DNA of 64,000 nt from Streptomyces sp. WMMB303 (GCF_029351045.1 NZ_JARKIN010000001.1:6838999-6902998), one strand, 5' to 3'; shown: positions 25,899 to 37,241, numbered from the stretch's first letter. Numbers and translations are program-made. The notes: a model not told the origin generated them from the letters alone.

Positions 25899-28538
25899 TC
25901 AGGCCCCCGCGGCCGCTCCGGCGGTCGAGCCGACCGCCAGCCCCTCCCGCCCCTCGACGTGGTCCACCCGCACGGTGTCGCCGTCGCGGACTTCGCCCGC
26001 GAGGATCTCCCGGGCGAGCTGATCGCCGATGGCGGTCTGGACGAGGCGGCGCAGCGGCCGGGCGCCGTAGGCCGGGTCGTTGCCCTCGGTGGCGAGCCAG
26101 TCCAGCGCGGCGGGGGTGACGTCCAGCGTCAGCCGCCGCTCGGCGAGGCGGGTCTGCAGTGCGTCGACCTGGAGCCGGGCGATCCGCCGCAGCTCGTCGC
26201 CGGCCAGCGCGGAGAAGACGACCAGATCGTCCAGCCGGTTGAGGAACTCGGGCCGGAAGGCGGACCGGACGGCGGCGAGCACCTGCTCGCGCTTCTCCTC
26301 CTCCTTCTCCAGGGGATCCATCAGGAACTGGCTGCCCAGATTGGAGGTGAGGATGAGGATGGTGTTGCGGAAATCGACGGTGCGGCCCTGGCCGTCGGTG
26401 AGCCGTCCGTCGTCGAGGACCTGGAGCAGCACGTCGAAGACCTCGTGGTGCGCCTTCTCCACCTCGTCCAGCAGGACGACGCTGTAGGGGCGGCGCCGCA
26501 CGGCCTCGGTGAGCTGGCCGCCCTCCTCATAGCCGACGTACCCGGGCGGCGCGCCGACCAGCCGGGCGACGCTGTGCTTCTCCCCGTACTCGCTCATGTC
26601 GATACGGACCATGGCCCGCTCGTCGTCGAAGAGGAAGTCCGCGAGCGCCTTGGCCAGCTCCGTCTTCCCCACGCCGGTGGGACCGAGGAAAATGAACGAG
26701 CCGGTCGGACGGTCGGGGTCGGCGATACCGGCCCGGCTGCGGCGCACCGCGTCGGAGACCGCGCGCACCGCCTCCTGCTGCCCGATCAGCCGCTTGCCGA
26801 GCTCCTCCTCCATCCGCAGGAGCTTCTGCGTCTCGCCCTCCAGCAACCGGCCGGCCGGAATACCCGTCCAGGAGGCGACGACGTCCGCGATGTCGTCCGA
26901 GCCGACCTCCTCCTTGACCATCCTGCTGTCCTGGTCGGCCTGGCCCGCCGCGATCTCCTTCTTGGCCTCTTCCTCCTCCTCGGTGGCGGCCGCCAGCTCG
27001 CGCTCGACGGCCGGGATCTCCCCGTAGAGGAGCTTGGAGGCGGTGTCGAAGTCGCCGTCGCGCTGGGCACGCTCGGCCTGGCCGCGCAGCTCGTCCAGGG
27101 TCTCCTTCAGCTCACCGACCCGGTTGAGGCCCTGCTTCTCCTTCTCCCAGCGAGCGGTGAGCCCGCGCAGCTCCTCCTCCCTGTCGGCCAGCTCGCGGCG
27201 CAGCCGCTCCAGCCGCTCGACGGAGGCGGGGTCGGTCTCCTTGTCCAGGGCCAGCTCCTCCATCTTGAGCCGGTCGACGGCCCGCTGGAGTTCGTCGATC
27301 TCCACAGGTGAGGAGTCGATCTCCATCCGGAGCCGCGAGGCCGCCTCGTCCACCAGGTCGATGGCCTTGTCCGGGAGGAAGCGGGAGGTGATGTAGCGGT
27401 CCGAGAGAGCGGCGGCGGCCACCAGCGCACTGTCGGAGATCTGCACCTTGTGGTGCGCCTCGTACCGCCCCTTGAGCCCGCGCAGGATCGCGATGGAGTC
27501 CTCGACGGTCGGCTCGGCGACCAGCACCTGCTGGAAGCGGCGCTCCAGCGCCGGGTCCTTCTCGATCCGCTCGCGGTACTCGTCCAGCGTGGTGGCGCCG
27601 ACCATCCGCAGCTCACCGCGGGCCAGCATCGGCTTGAGCATGTTGCCCGCGTCCATCGCCGAGTCGCCGCCGGCGCCCGCTCCGACCACGGTGTGCAGCT
27701 CGTCGATGAAGGTGATGATCTGGCCGTCGCTCTCCTTGATCTCGGAGAGCACGGTCTTGAGCCGCTCCTCGAACTCGCCGCGGTACTTGGCGCCCGCCAC
27801 CATGGCGCCCAGATCGAGAGCGACCAGCCGCTTGTTCCGCAGCGACTCCGGTACGTCGCCCTTGACCACCCGCTGGGCCAGTCCCTCGACGACGGCGGTC
27901 TTGCCTACACCCGGCTCACCGATGAGGACGGGGTTGTTCTTGGTGCGCCGGGAGAGCACCTGCACCACCCGGCGGATCTCCTGGTCCCGGCCGATGACGG
28001 GGTCGAGCTTGCCGTCCCGGGCCGCGGCGGTCAGGTCGGTGCCGAACTTCTCCAGGGCCTTGTAGGTGCCCTCGGGGTCCGAGTTGGTGACCCGTCGGCT
28101 GCCGCGCTGGGCGCTGAAGGCGTCCAGCAGCTTCCGGTCGTCGGCGCCCTGCTGCTCGAGCAGCTCGCCGGTGGCGCCGCCCTTGGCCGCCAGCGCGATC
28201 AGCAGGTGCTCGGTGGAGACGAAGCTGTCGCCGAGGTCCTTGGCCCGCTGGGCCGCGTCGGCGATGACGGCGAGCAGGTCGCGGTCGGCCTGCGGCCGGC
28301 TCACCGTCTGCCCCTGCACGGTGGGCAGGCCCGCGAGCAGCCGCTCGGCGCCCGAGCGCAGCGCCGCCTGATCGGCCTCGACGCCGGCGATCAGGTCCTG
28401 GATGTTCTCGTTGTCCTCGCCCGTGAGCAGGGCGAGCAGCAGATGGGCCGGGGTGATGTCGGGGTGCCCGTCGCTCACCGCCCGGTCGTTGGCCGCGCCG
28501 ATGGCGTCCCGGCTCTTGTTGGTCAGCTCCGCGTCCAC
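25899..28538 (-). CDS. clpB: ClpB chaperone disaggregase
   Basis: An 879-residue Hsp100 ATPase that, with DnaK/DnaJ/GrpE, pulls proteins out of aggregates. The Clp N-domain repeats occupy residues 1-145. NBD1 has Walker A GEPGVGKT (207-214) and Walker B IITFIDELH. The coiled-coil middle domain (about 400-530) is rich in Glu, Arg and Leu. NBD2 has GPTGVGKTELAKALA, VVLLDEVEKAH and the pore loop GYVGYEEGG. A HspR-box HAIR dyad lies about 100 bp upstream, placing the gene in the HspR regulon with dnaK. Confidence 0.98.
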   Translation of the reverse strand: MDAELTNKSRDAIGAANDRAVSDGHPDITPAHLLLALLTGEDNENIQDLIAGVEADQAALRSGAERLLAGLPTVQGQTVSRPQADRDLLAVIADAAQRAKDLGDSFVSTEHLLIALAAKGGATGELLEQQGADDRKLLDAFSAQRGSRRVTNSDPEGTYKALEKFGTDLTAAARDGKLDPVIGRDQEIRRVVQVLSRRTKNNPVLIGEPGVGKTAVVEGLAQRVVKGDVPESLRNKRLVALDLGAMVAGAKYRGEFEERLKTVLSEIKESDGQIITFIDELHTVVGAGAGGDSAMDAGNMLKPMLARGELRMVGATTLDEYRERIEKDPALERRFQQVLVAEPTVEDSIAILRGLKGRYEAHHKVQISDSALVAAAALSDRYITSRFLPDKAIDLVDEAASRLRMEIDSSPVEIDELQRAVDRLKMEELALDKETDPASVERLERLRRELADREEELRGLTARWEKEKQGLNRVGELKETLDELRGQAERAQRDGDFDTASKLLYGEIPAVERELAAATEEEEEAKKEIAAGQADQDSRMVKEEVGSDDIADVVASWTGIPAGRLLEGETQKLLRMEEELGKRLIGQQEAVRAVSDAVRRSRAGIADPDRPTGSFIFLGPTGVGKTELAKALADFLFDDERAMVRIDMSEYGEKHSVARLVGAPPGYVGYEEGGQLTEAVRRRPYSVVLLDEVEKAHHEVFDVLLQVLDDGRLTDGQGRTVDFRNTILILTSNLGSQFLMDPLEKEEEKREQVLAAVRSAFRPEFLNRLDDLVVFSALAGDELRRIARLQVDALQTRLAERRLTLDVTPAALDWLATEGNDPAYGARPLRRLVQTAIGDQLAREILAGEVRDGDTVRVDHVEGREGLAVGSTAGAAAGA

Positions 28539-28634
28539 TGTCCTGCGTCCTCCTCCGGTGCTGGCTGCGGGTGCCGTGCCCTGGCGCCCCCTGCGCCCCG
28601 ATCACCGGCACTTGCTACCCATAGCATGCAACAA

Positions 28635-28655
28635 GTTGAGTCTATTCCACTCAAC
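28635..28655. promoter_or_regulatory. HAIR operator (HspR box) upstream of clpB
   Basis: GTTGAGT-N7-ACTCAAC matches the HspR-associated inverted repeat CTTGAGT-N7-ACTCAAG apart from the outermost pair. It lies 97 bp upstream of clpB and 95 bp upstream of the divergent carboxypeptidase start. HspR (29815-30285) should repress clpB here at normal temperature. Confidence 0.85.
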
Positions 28656-28749
28656 CTAGAAACGTCTACGATCCTTCTTGTTTCCCGGCCGCTCCGGCCC
28701 GGAAAATCGCCCAACGAGCCGCTCAGCAGCGGCATTTGGAGCTGACAGA

Positions 28750-29697
28750 GTGAAGATCGGCATTGCTGGCACCCACCGTGTCGCCACGGTGATGGTCACC
28801 TCCTCCACCGTCCTGACGGCAGCCGCACTGACCGCCCCGGCCGCCGCGGCAGCCCCCGCGGCCACCGCACCGACCGCCGCCCGCACGGCCGCGACCCCCA
28901 CGGTCACGGCCGCCAAGAAGCCGTCCGTCACCGCAAGGGGCGGCTATGTGATGAACAGCGGCACCGGCAGGAGCCTCTACACCAAGGCCGCCGACACCCG
29001 CCGGTCCACCGGCTCGACCACCAAGATCATGACCGCCCGGGTGGTGCTCGCCCGCAAGAACCTCGACCTCTCCCGGAAGGTCACCATCCGGAAGGCGTAC
29101 AGCGACTACATCGTCCGCAACACCGCCTCCTCGGCGCGGCTGATCGTCGGCGACAAGGTCACCGTCCGCCAACTCCTCTACGGGATGATGCTGCCCTCCG
29201 GATGCGACGCCGCCTACGCGCTCGCCGACACCTTCGGCAAAGGCAGCACCCGCAAAGCCCGGGTGAAGTCCTTCATCGGTTCGATGAACTCCACCGCCCG
29301 CGGCCTCGGCCTGAAGAACACCCACTTCGACTCGTTCGACGGCATCGGCAAGGGCCGCAACTACTCCACCCCGCGCGACCTGACCAGGCTCGCCCGCGAC
29401 GCGATGCGCTCCCCGACCTTCCGCTCGATCGTGAAGACCCGCTCCACCAAACAGAAGACGATCACCAGGAGCGGCGGCTACCGGTACATGAACTGGCGCA
29501 ACACCAACCCGCTGCTGGGCGGCTACTCCGGAGCGCTCGGCGTCAAGACCGGCTCGGGCCCCGAGGCGAAGTACTGCCTGGTCTTCGCCGCCAAGCGGGG
29601 CGGCAAAACCGTGATCGGCACCGTGCTGGCCTCCTCCTCGTCCGCCGGCCGCACGAAGGACGCTAAGAAGCTGCTCTCCTACGGCTTCGCGCGGTAG
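28750..29697 (+). CDS. D-alanyl-D-alanine carboxypeptidase (serine type, PBP5-like)
   Basis: 315 residues from a GTG start with a secretion signal and an Ala-rich region (PAAAAAPAATAPTAARTAAT). The penicillin-binding motifs are present in order: S-T-T-K (SxxK) in RRSTGSTTKIMTARVVLA, the SGC triad variant in MLPSGCDAAYALAD, and KTG in LGVKTGSGPEAKYCLVF. The enzyme trims the terminal D-Ala from peptidoglycan stem peptides outside the membrane. SGC in place of the usual SxN is, as I recall, common in Streptomyces homologues. It is divergent from clpB, near the HAIR box, but there is no reason to think HspR controls it. Confidence 0.88.
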   Translation: MKIGIAGTHRVATVMVTSSTVLTAAALTAPAAAAAPAATAPTAARTAATPTVTAAKKPSVTARGGYVMNSGTGRSLYTKAADTRRSTGSTTKIMTARVVLARKNLDLSRKVTIRKAYSDYIVRNTASSARLIVGDKVTVRQLLYGMMLPSGCDAAYALADTFGKGSTRKARVKSFIGSMNSTARGLGLKNTHFDSFDGIGKGRNYSTPRDLTRLARDAMRSPTFRSIVKTRSTKQKTITRSGGYRYMNWRNTNPLLGGYSGALGVKTGSGPEAKYCLVFAAKRGGKTVIGTVLASSSSAGRTKDAKKLLSYGFAR

Positions 29698-29814
29698 GAC
29701 CCGGCAGACCGGCCGGCCTTGCCCCGGAGCCGCTTCCCGGGCCGGTCCCGGCGGCCGCGACCGCCCCACGGGGGTGGCCGCCTGGACCGGGCCCGGGTCA
29801 CTCCCGGGGCCGGA

Positions 29815-30285
29815 TCACTCCCGGGGCCGGGGCCGCCAGACCACCAGCGCGCTGGACTGGCGCACATCCTCGTAGGGAACCAGATCGCGCCGGTAGGAGG
29901 CGTGCACCTGGGCCTCCCGCTGCTGCATCGCCGCCGCGGCGCCCTCCACCGCGGCCGACAGCTCGGCCACCCGCTGCTGGAGCGCCGTGACCTGGTTCTC
30001 CAGCTCGATGATCCGCTTGATACCGGCGAGGTTGATGCCCTCGTCCTGACTGAGCCGCTGCACCTCGCGCAGCTGCTCGATGTCGCGGGCCGAGTAGCGG
30101 CGGCCCCGCCCGGGCGTACGGTCGGGCGAGACCAGCCCCAGCCGGTCGTACTGCCGCAGAGTCTGCGGGTGCAGCCCCGAGAGCTGCGCTGCGACCGAGA
30201 TGACGTAGACGGGAGACTCGTCCGTCAGCTCATACGCCGCGGAGCGCCCGGCCGCGAAGCGTCTGCGTCCGTCCCGGCCGTCCAC
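29815..30285 (-). CDS. hspR: HspR, MerR-family heat-shock repressor
   Basis: A 156-residue MerR-type protein. PVYVISVAAQLSGLHPQTLR opens the winged helix-turn-helix, then QYDRLGLVSPDRTPGRGRRY, followed by a coiled coil (GIKRIIELENQVTALQQRVA). It binds HAIR sites, using DnaK as co-repressor, and sits last in the operon it controls, 1 bp after the dnaJ stop. GTG 30285 is the start. The 3' end lies in a tandem duplication: TCACTCCCGGGGCCGG is repeated at 29798-29813 and 29815-29830, the second copy containing the stop codon. Confidence 0.95.
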   Translation of the reverse strand: MDGRDGRRRFAAGRSAAYELTDESPVYVISVAAQLSGLHPQTLRQYDRLGLVSPDRTPGRGRRYSARDIEQLREVQRLSQDEGINLAGIKRIIELENQVTALQQRVAELSAAVEGAAAAMQQREAQVHASYRRDLVPYEDVRQSSALVVWRPRPRE

Positions 30286-30286
30286 C

Positions 30287-31495
30287 TCAGTCTCCCTTCG
30301 CTGCCTTGAACAACGCGGCCCGCGGATCCTCACCCGCCGTCGCGTCCCGATAGGACTCCAGGGAGTCCTTCGCCTCGTCGTCCAGCGCCACCGGTACCGC
30401 GACCTCCACCGTCACCAGCAGATCGCCGCGGGTGCCGTCCTTGCGGACCGCGCCCTTGCCCCGGGCCCGCATGGTCCGCCCGGACGGCGTACCCGGCGGG
30501 ACCTTGAGGGTGACCGGCGGACCGCCCAGCGTGGGAACCTTCACCTCGCCGCCGAGCGCGGCCTCCGGGAAGGTGACCGGAACGGTGACCGTCAGGTTGT
30601 CGCCCCTGCGGCCGAACACCGGGTGCCTGTCCACGTTGACGACGACATACAGATCGCCGTTGGGGCCGCCCCGCTCGCCGGGGGCGCCCTTGCCGCGCAG
30701 CCGGATGCGCTGCCCGTCGGTGACGCCCGCCGGGATGCGGACCTGCATCGTGCGCGAGCTGGTCGCCCGGCCGGACCCCTTGCAGGTGTCGCAGGGGTCC
30801 TGCGCGATCAGGCCGCGGCCCTTGCAGTCCACGCACGGGTCGGTCAGCGAGAAGCCGCCGCCCGTGCCCCGGGAGACCTGGCCGGTGCCCACGCAGGTGG
30901 GGCACACCCGCGGGGTGCCGTTCTTGTCCCCCGTCCCCGCGCAGTCCTTGCACGCGGCGCTGGAGGACATCCGCAGCGGGACCGTGGCCCCGTCCACCGC
31001 CTCGGTGAAGCTGAGCGTCACCTCGGACTCGATGTCCTGCCCGCGCCGCGGCTGGGTACGGGTACCGGCTCCGCCGCGGTTGAACAGTCCGCCGAAGACA
31101 TCGCCGAGCCCGCCGCCGAAGCCCCCGGCACCGCCGGGGCCGCCGGGGCCGCCGGCGCCGCCGCCCTGGCCGCCGAACAGGTCGCCCAGGTCGAAGTTGA
31201 ACGTTCCGGCGCCGCCCGGCCCGCCCGCGCCGCCGCCGGGCCGGAAGCCGCCGCCGTTGCCGAAGAGGCTGCGCGCCTCGTCGTACTCCTTGCGCCGCTT
31301 GGCGTCACCGAGCACGTCGTACGCCTCGGAGGCGTCCTTGAAGCGCTCCTCGGCCTTGGGGTCGCCGGCGTTGGCATCCGGGTGGTTCTCCCGGGCCAGC
31401 TTGCGGTACGCCTTCTTGATCTCGGCTTCGGTGGCGTCCTTGGGGACGCCGAGGACCTTGTAGTAGTCCTTCTCGATGAAGTCCTTGGTACTCAT
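30287..31495 (-). CDS. dnaJ: DnaJ co-chaperone
   Basis: A 402-residue type I DnaJ. The J domain covers residues 1-75 with the HPD triad (ENHPDANAG). A Gly/Phe-rich linker follows (NGGGFRPGGGAGGPGGAGTF). Next come four CxxCxGxG zinc motifs (CKDCAGTG, CPTCVGTG, CVDCKGRG, CDTCKGSG) and then the substrate-binding C-terminal domain. It stimulates DnaK ATPase activity and hands over unfolded clients. It lies between grpE and hspR in the heat-shock operon. Confidence 0.98.
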   Translation of the reverse strand: MSTKDFIEKDYYKVLGVPKDATEAEIKKAYRKLARENHPDANAGDPKAEERFKDASEAYDVLGDAKRRKEYDEARSLFGNGGGFRPGGGAGGPGGAGTFNFDLGDLFGGQGGGAGGPGGPGGAGGFGGGLGDVFGGLFNRGGAGTRTQPRRGQDIESEVTLSFTEAVDGATVPLRMSSSAACKDCAGTGDKNGTPRVCPTCVGTGQVSRGTGGGFSLTDPCVDCKGRGLIAQDPCDTCKGSGRATSSRTMQVRIPAGVTDGQRIRLRGKGAPGERGGPNGDLYVVVNVDRHPVFGRRGDNLTVTVPVTFPEAALGGEVKVPTLGGPPVTLKVPPGTPSGRTMRARGKGAVRKDGTRGDLLVTVEVAVPVALDDEAKDSLESYRDATAGEDPRAALFKAAKGD

Positions 31496-31522
31496 CCTCG
31501 ACGTCCCTCCTCCCGCACGCGG

Positions 31523-32253
31523 TCAGCCCTCGTCCGGGCCACCGTTCTCCTCTTCAGCCGCCGGTGCCTCGGCACCGGCCTCGCCCTTGCCGCCCGCGGC
31601 ACCCGGCTGCGGCTCGGCCACGCCGACCCGCGCGGGACGGATGGTCCGCTCGCCGATTCGATACCCGGGCTGCAGGATCTGCACGCACGTCGTCTCCGTG
31701 ACGTCCGGAGAGTAGGAGTGCATCAGGGCCTCGTGCACCGTCGGGTCGAAGGGCTCGCCCTCCTTGCCGAACTGCATCAGCCCCATCTTGGCCGCGACGG
31801 TCTCCAGCGACTCGGCGACCGACTTGAAGCCGCCCACCAGCTCGCCGTGGTCCCGCGCCCGGCCGATGTCGTCCAGCACCGGCAGCAGCTCGGTCAGCAG
31901 GTTCGCGACGGCGATCTCCTTGACCGCCTCCCGGTCCCGCTCGACCCTGCGGCGGTAGTTCTGGAACTCCGCCTGCAACCGCTGCAGGTCCTGGGTGCGC
32001 TCGTGGAGGGCCTTCCGGGCGGCCTCCAGCTCGGTGGTCGGGCCGCCCTCGGCGGACTCGCCCCGCTGCTGGTCGGCGCCCTCGCCCTCCCAGACGTCCT
32101 GTGCGCTCACATCGCCCTCACTCTGCTGGGCGTCCCCGGCCGGCGGCGCCCCGGGCGCCGCCTCCTCGGAGGCGGCGGCCCGGTCCGCGTCACTCGGCTC
32201 ACCGGCGTCGGCGGGGACGTCGGGCTCCTTGCCGAAGCCCGCGGTCTCCTCCG

Positions 32254-32257
<4 letters not shown>
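31523..32257 (-). CDS. grpE: GrpE nucleotide exchange factor
   Basis: A 244-residue GrpE. A long acidic, low-complexity N-terminus (EETAGFGKEPDVPADAGEPS) precedes the coiled coil (about residues 80-150, AEFQNYRRRVERDREAVKEI). The beta domain carries KEGEPFDPTVHEALMHSYSP. It releases ADP from DnaK. The GTG start overlaps the dnaK stop (GTGA at 32254-32257), showing translational coupling. Confidence 0.97.
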
Positions 32258-34119
<1,862 letters not shown>

Positions 34120-34140
34120 TTCGGGTTCCTCCAGCTTGGT

Positions 34141-34161
34141 CTTGAGTGAAGCTGACTCAAG
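34141..34161. promoter_or_regulatory. HAIR operator 1 of dnaK (perfect CTTGAGT-N7-ACTCAAG)
   Basis: A perfect match to the HspR box, 22 bp upstream of the dnaK start codon. It probably lies in the leader or overlaps the initiation region, so HspR bound here could block both initiation and elongation. Confidence 0.92.
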
Positions 34162-34192
34162 AGTGCACGACCGAGGAGAATGCGTCAAGAAG

Positions 34193-34213
34193 CTTGAGCC
34201 GAGCCGACTCAAC
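34193..34213. promoter_or_regulatory. HAIR operator 2 of dnaK
   Basis: CTTGAGC-N7-ACTCAAC, a second, less perfect HspR box 52 bp (centre to centre) upstream of the first, about five helical turns. Multiple HAIR sites are usual for the dnaK promoter in Streptomyces. Confidence 0.85.
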
Positions 34214-34441
34214 CTCCATGACTACGGTGCGCGCATATCTGGCTGCGAGAGGGTGCGGAGCGGTGCCTCGGAGCCCCGCGACGGCGGCCCGACCCCGGGC
34301 CGGGCGGCCCCCGGGGTCGCCCCCGGGGGCCGGCGACGGCGGCCTCGGCCGTGCGGTGACCCGTGCGGGGCGACGCAAATCACCGGGGTGCGCGGTGCAG
34401 GGAGTGGCGACGAGTGGGTAGTCTCGTACGGACTGGATAAG

Positions 34442-34455
34442 TTACTGCTTAGTAA
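34442..34455. promoter_or_regulatory. Dyad TTACTGCTTAGTAA upstream of the Fe-S oxidoreductase gene
   Basis: TTACT and AGTAA flank a GCTT spacer 30 bp before the start of the oxidoreductase gene, in an AT-richer patch that also looks like the promoter region. A TetR-type operator is the likeliest identity, but no regulator gene is adjacent. Confidence 0.45.
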
Positions 34456-34484
34456 ACGCCGCCTCCGTGCTCCGAGGAGCCGCT

Positions 34485-36809
34485 ATGCAACTCGCCGCGA
34501 TCGTCGTCACGCTGCTGCTCACCGCGGTCGGCGTTGCGCTGTTCGCCCGCGCCATTGCGCAGATCTACCGCTTCGTCAAGCTCGGCCAGCCACTGCCCGC
34601 GGGTACCCGCAAGGACAGCCCCAAGCAGCGAACGGCCACACTCCTCCGGGAGTTCCTCGGGCACACGAAGATGAACCGGTGGGGCGTGGTGGGCGTCGCC
34701 CACTGGTTCGTGGCGATCGGCTTCCTCACCCTGCCGCCCACCATCGTCAACGCCTACGGCCAGCTCTTCCAGGCCGACTGGACGCTGCCGGTCATCGGCG
34801 GCTGGCTGCCGTACGAGATGTACATCGAGTTCATCGGCTTCGCGACCACCGTCGGGATCGCCGTCCTGATGGTGATCCGGCTGCTGAGCCTGCCCTCCAG
34901 GGCGGGCCGCAAGTCGCGCTTCGCGGGCTCGAAGATGGGCCAGGCGTACTTCGTCGAGTACGTCATCTTCGTCATCGGCCTGGCCATCATGATGCTGCGC
35001 GGCCTCGAGGGCGCCCTGCACCACGTGGACAGCTACGAGCCGGCCTACTTCCTCTCCTACCCGCTGGTCGCGGCGTACAACGGGCTCGACACCGGCACGC
35101 TGCAGAACCTCGTCTACCTCTGGGCGCTGATCAAGCTGGGCACGACCATGATCTGGATGATCACGGTCGGTCTGAACACCAACATGGGTGTGGCCTGGCA
35201 CCGGTTCCTCGCGTTCTTCAACATCTGGTTCAAGCGGGAGGCCACCGGCGGCGCGTCGCTCGGCGAGCTCCAGCCGATGATGTCCGGCGGCAAGGTCATC
35301 GACTTCGAGACGGCCCTGGACGACAGCGACGAGGACGCCGAGGAGGTCCGCTTCGGCGCCTCCCAGGTCGAGGACTTCTCCTGGAAGGGCATCCTCGACT
35401 TCTCCACCTGCACCGAGTGCGGCCGCTGCCAGTCGCAGTGCCCCGCCTGGAACACCGGCAAGCCCCTCTCGCCGAAGCTGCTGATCATGTCGCTGCGCGA
35501 CCACGCGTACGCCAAGGCCCCGTATCTGCTGGCAGGCGGCGGCAAGACGATGGAGGGCGCGGAGAAGGCGACCGAGGAGCAGCTCAAGGACGTCCCGGCG
35601 GCCGCGCTGGCGGAGGCCGAGCGCCCGCTGGTGGGCACCGCCGAGGAGAACGGCGTCATCGACCCGGACGTGCTGTGGTCCTGCACCACCTGCGGCGCCT
35701 GCGTCGAGCAGTGCCCCGTCGACATCGAGCACATCGACCACATCGTCGACATGCGCCGCTACCAGGTGATGATCGAGAGCGCGTTCCCCTCCGAGGCGGG
35801 CACGATGCTCAAGAACCTGGAGAAGAAGGGCAACCCCTGGGGCCTGGCCAAGAAGCAGCGGCTGGAGTGGACGAAGGAGATCCAGCAGGACGCCGGCTTC
35901 GAGGTGCCGATCGTCGGCAAGACGATCGAGGACCTGACCGAGGTCGAGTACCTGTACTGGGTCGGCTGCGCCGGCGCCCTGGAGGACCGCGCGAAGAAGA
36001 CCACGAAGGCGTTCGCCGAGCTGCTGCACATCGCGGGCGTCAACTTCGCCATCATGGGCGGCGACGAGAAGTGCACCGGTGACTCGGCCCGCCGGCTGGG
36101 CAACGAGTTCCTCTTCCAGCAGCTCGGCGAGGAGAACGTCGGCACGCTGAACACGGCCTTCGGCGAGTCCCTCGGCGAGGACGGCGAGGTGGACCCGGCG
36201 ACGCGGAAGCCGAAGTCCGCGAAGAAGATCGTCGCCACCTGCCCGCACTGCTTCAACACGCTGGCGAACGAGTACCCGCAGCTCGGCGGGCACTACGAGG
36301 TCATCCACCACACCCAGCTGCTCCAGCACCTCATCGACGAGGGCAGGCTGGTGCCGGTCACCCCGGTCGAGGGGCTGATCACCTACCACGACCCCTGCTA
36401 CCTCGGCCGCCACAACAAGGTCTACACCCCGCCCCGGGAGATCATCGGCCGGGTGCCGGGCCTGCGCAACGAGGAGATGCACCGGCACAAGGAGCGCGGC
36501 TTCTGCTGCGGCGCCGGCGGCGCCCGGATGTGGATGGAGGAGCGCATCGGCAAGCGGGTCAACAACGAGCGGGTGGACGAGGCGCTCTCCCTCGACCCGG
36601 ACATCGTCTCCACGGCCTGCCCGTTCTGCCTCGTCATGCTGACCGACTCGGTCAACGGGAAGAAGAACGACGGCAAGGCCAAGGAGGCGCTGCAGGTCGT
36701 GGACGTGGCCCAGCTCCTGCTGGACTCGGTCAAGACGCCCGGCGAGCCTCCGGCGGCCGACGGCGAGACGGAGCCCGAGCCGGAGCCCGAGCCGGAGCCC
36801 GCCTCGTAG
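34485..36809 (+). CDS. Membrane-anchored (Fe-S)-binding / heterodisulfide-reductase-like oxidoreductase
   Basis: 774 residues from ATG 34485, after GAGGAG. The first 270 residues have about six membrane helices resembling a NarI-like cytochrome b domain with several histidines. Two 4Fe-4S motifs follow: CTECGRCQSQCPAWNTGKP and CTTCGACVEQCPVDIEHIDH. Two CCG (DUF3390-type) domains come next, with CPHCFNTLANEYPQLGG, YHDPCYLGRHNKVY and GFCCGAGGARMWMEE. The C-terminus ends in repeated Glu-Pro. It fuses membrane subunit and HdrB/D-like domains, so it probably moves electrons between quinone and an unknown partner. Confidence 0.9.
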   Translation: MQLAAIVVTLLLTAVGVALFARAIAQIYRFVKLGQPLPAGTRKDSPKQRTATLLREFLGHTKMNRWGVVGVAHWFVAIGFLTLPPTIVNAYGQLFQADWTLPVIGGWLPYEMYIEFIGFATTVGIAVLMVIRLLSLPSRAGRKSRFAGSKMGQAYFVEYVIFVIGLAIMMLRGLEGALHHVDSYEPAYFLSYPLVAAYNGLDTGTLQNLVYLWALIKLGTTMIWMITVGLNTNMGVAWHRFLAFFNIWFKREATGGASLGELQPMMSGGKVIDFETALDDSDEDAEEVRFGASQVEDFSWKGILDFSTCTECGRCQSQCPAWNTGKPLSPKLLIMSLRDHAYAKAPYLLAGGGKTMEGAEKATEEQLKDVPAAALAEAERPLVGTAEENGVIDPDVLWSCTTCGACVEQCPVDIEHIDHIVDMRRYQVMIESAFPSEAGTMLKNLEKKGNPWGLAKKQRLEWTKEIQQDAGFEVPIVGKTIEDLTEVEYLYWVGCAGALEDRAKKTTKAFAELLHIAGVNFAIMGGDEKCTGDSARRLGNEFLFQQLGEENVGTLNTAFGESLGEDGEVDPATRKPKSAKKIVATCPHCFNTLANEYPQLGGHYEVIHHTQLLQHLIDEGRLVPVTPVEGLITYHDPCYLGRHNKVYTPPREIIGRVPGLRNEEMHRHKERGFCCGAGGARMWMEERIGKRVNNERVDEALSLDPDIVSTACPFCLVMLTDSVNGKKNDGKAKEALQVVDVAQLLLDSVKTPGEPPAADGETEPEPEPEPEPAS

Positions 36810-36850
36810 CACCCAGGTGGCCTGAACCGGGTACTTCGCACCCTCACGAT

Positions 36851-36878
36851 GGCCGGTCCCGTATCCACGGGGCCGGCC
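36851..36878 (+). terminator. Hairpin after the Fe-S oxidoreductase
   Basis: GGCCGGTCCCG pairs with CGGGGCCGGCC (one G-T pair) over a TATCCA loop, followed by GTTGCGCGTTTT. It lies 42 bp after the stop and is the likely end of that transcript. Confidence 0.65.
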
Positions 36879-37037
36879 GTTGCGCGTTTTCCGGCAAGTC
36901 GTGGTCAAATGCGATCAGTTAACGCACCACACGAGCCAAACCACGGTCGCGGTATACCCATCGCCGCGTGCCGGGCCTAGCCTCCTAACCGCACGCACGC
37001 GGAGCGGAGCAGCGGGACAGGCGAGGAGGAGCAGCAG

Positions 37038-37241
37038 GTGGCGGACCGCGAGGCCCCGGGCCCTACGGCCCAGGACGGACCGGCCGAAAACGGCCGGCCG
37101 CCGGACCCCGGCCCGCGCGCGATCACCCGGAGCCGCCCCGCCGCCCGGCCCGCCGTCAGGCACACCTCCCGGCCCGCCGCGGCCCGGCCCGCCCTCCGGC
37201 CCGCCCCTCGGTCAACGGCGTGGGAAGGTGCCCCATGCTGA
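37038..37241 (+). CDS. Possible small Pro/Arg/Ala-rich protein
   Basis: 67 codons from a GTG that follows GAGGAGGAG by about 8 bp, ending 7 bp inside the HATPase gene. The product (ADREAPGPTAQDGPAENGRP and a basic, Pro-rich tail) has no recognisable fold. The good ribosome site and overlap suggest coupled translation, but composition this simple can also arise by chance in high-GC DNA. Confidence 0.3.
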   Translation: MADREAPGPTAQDGPAENGRPPDPGPRAITRSRPAARPAVRHTSRPAAARPALRPAPRSTAWEGAPC

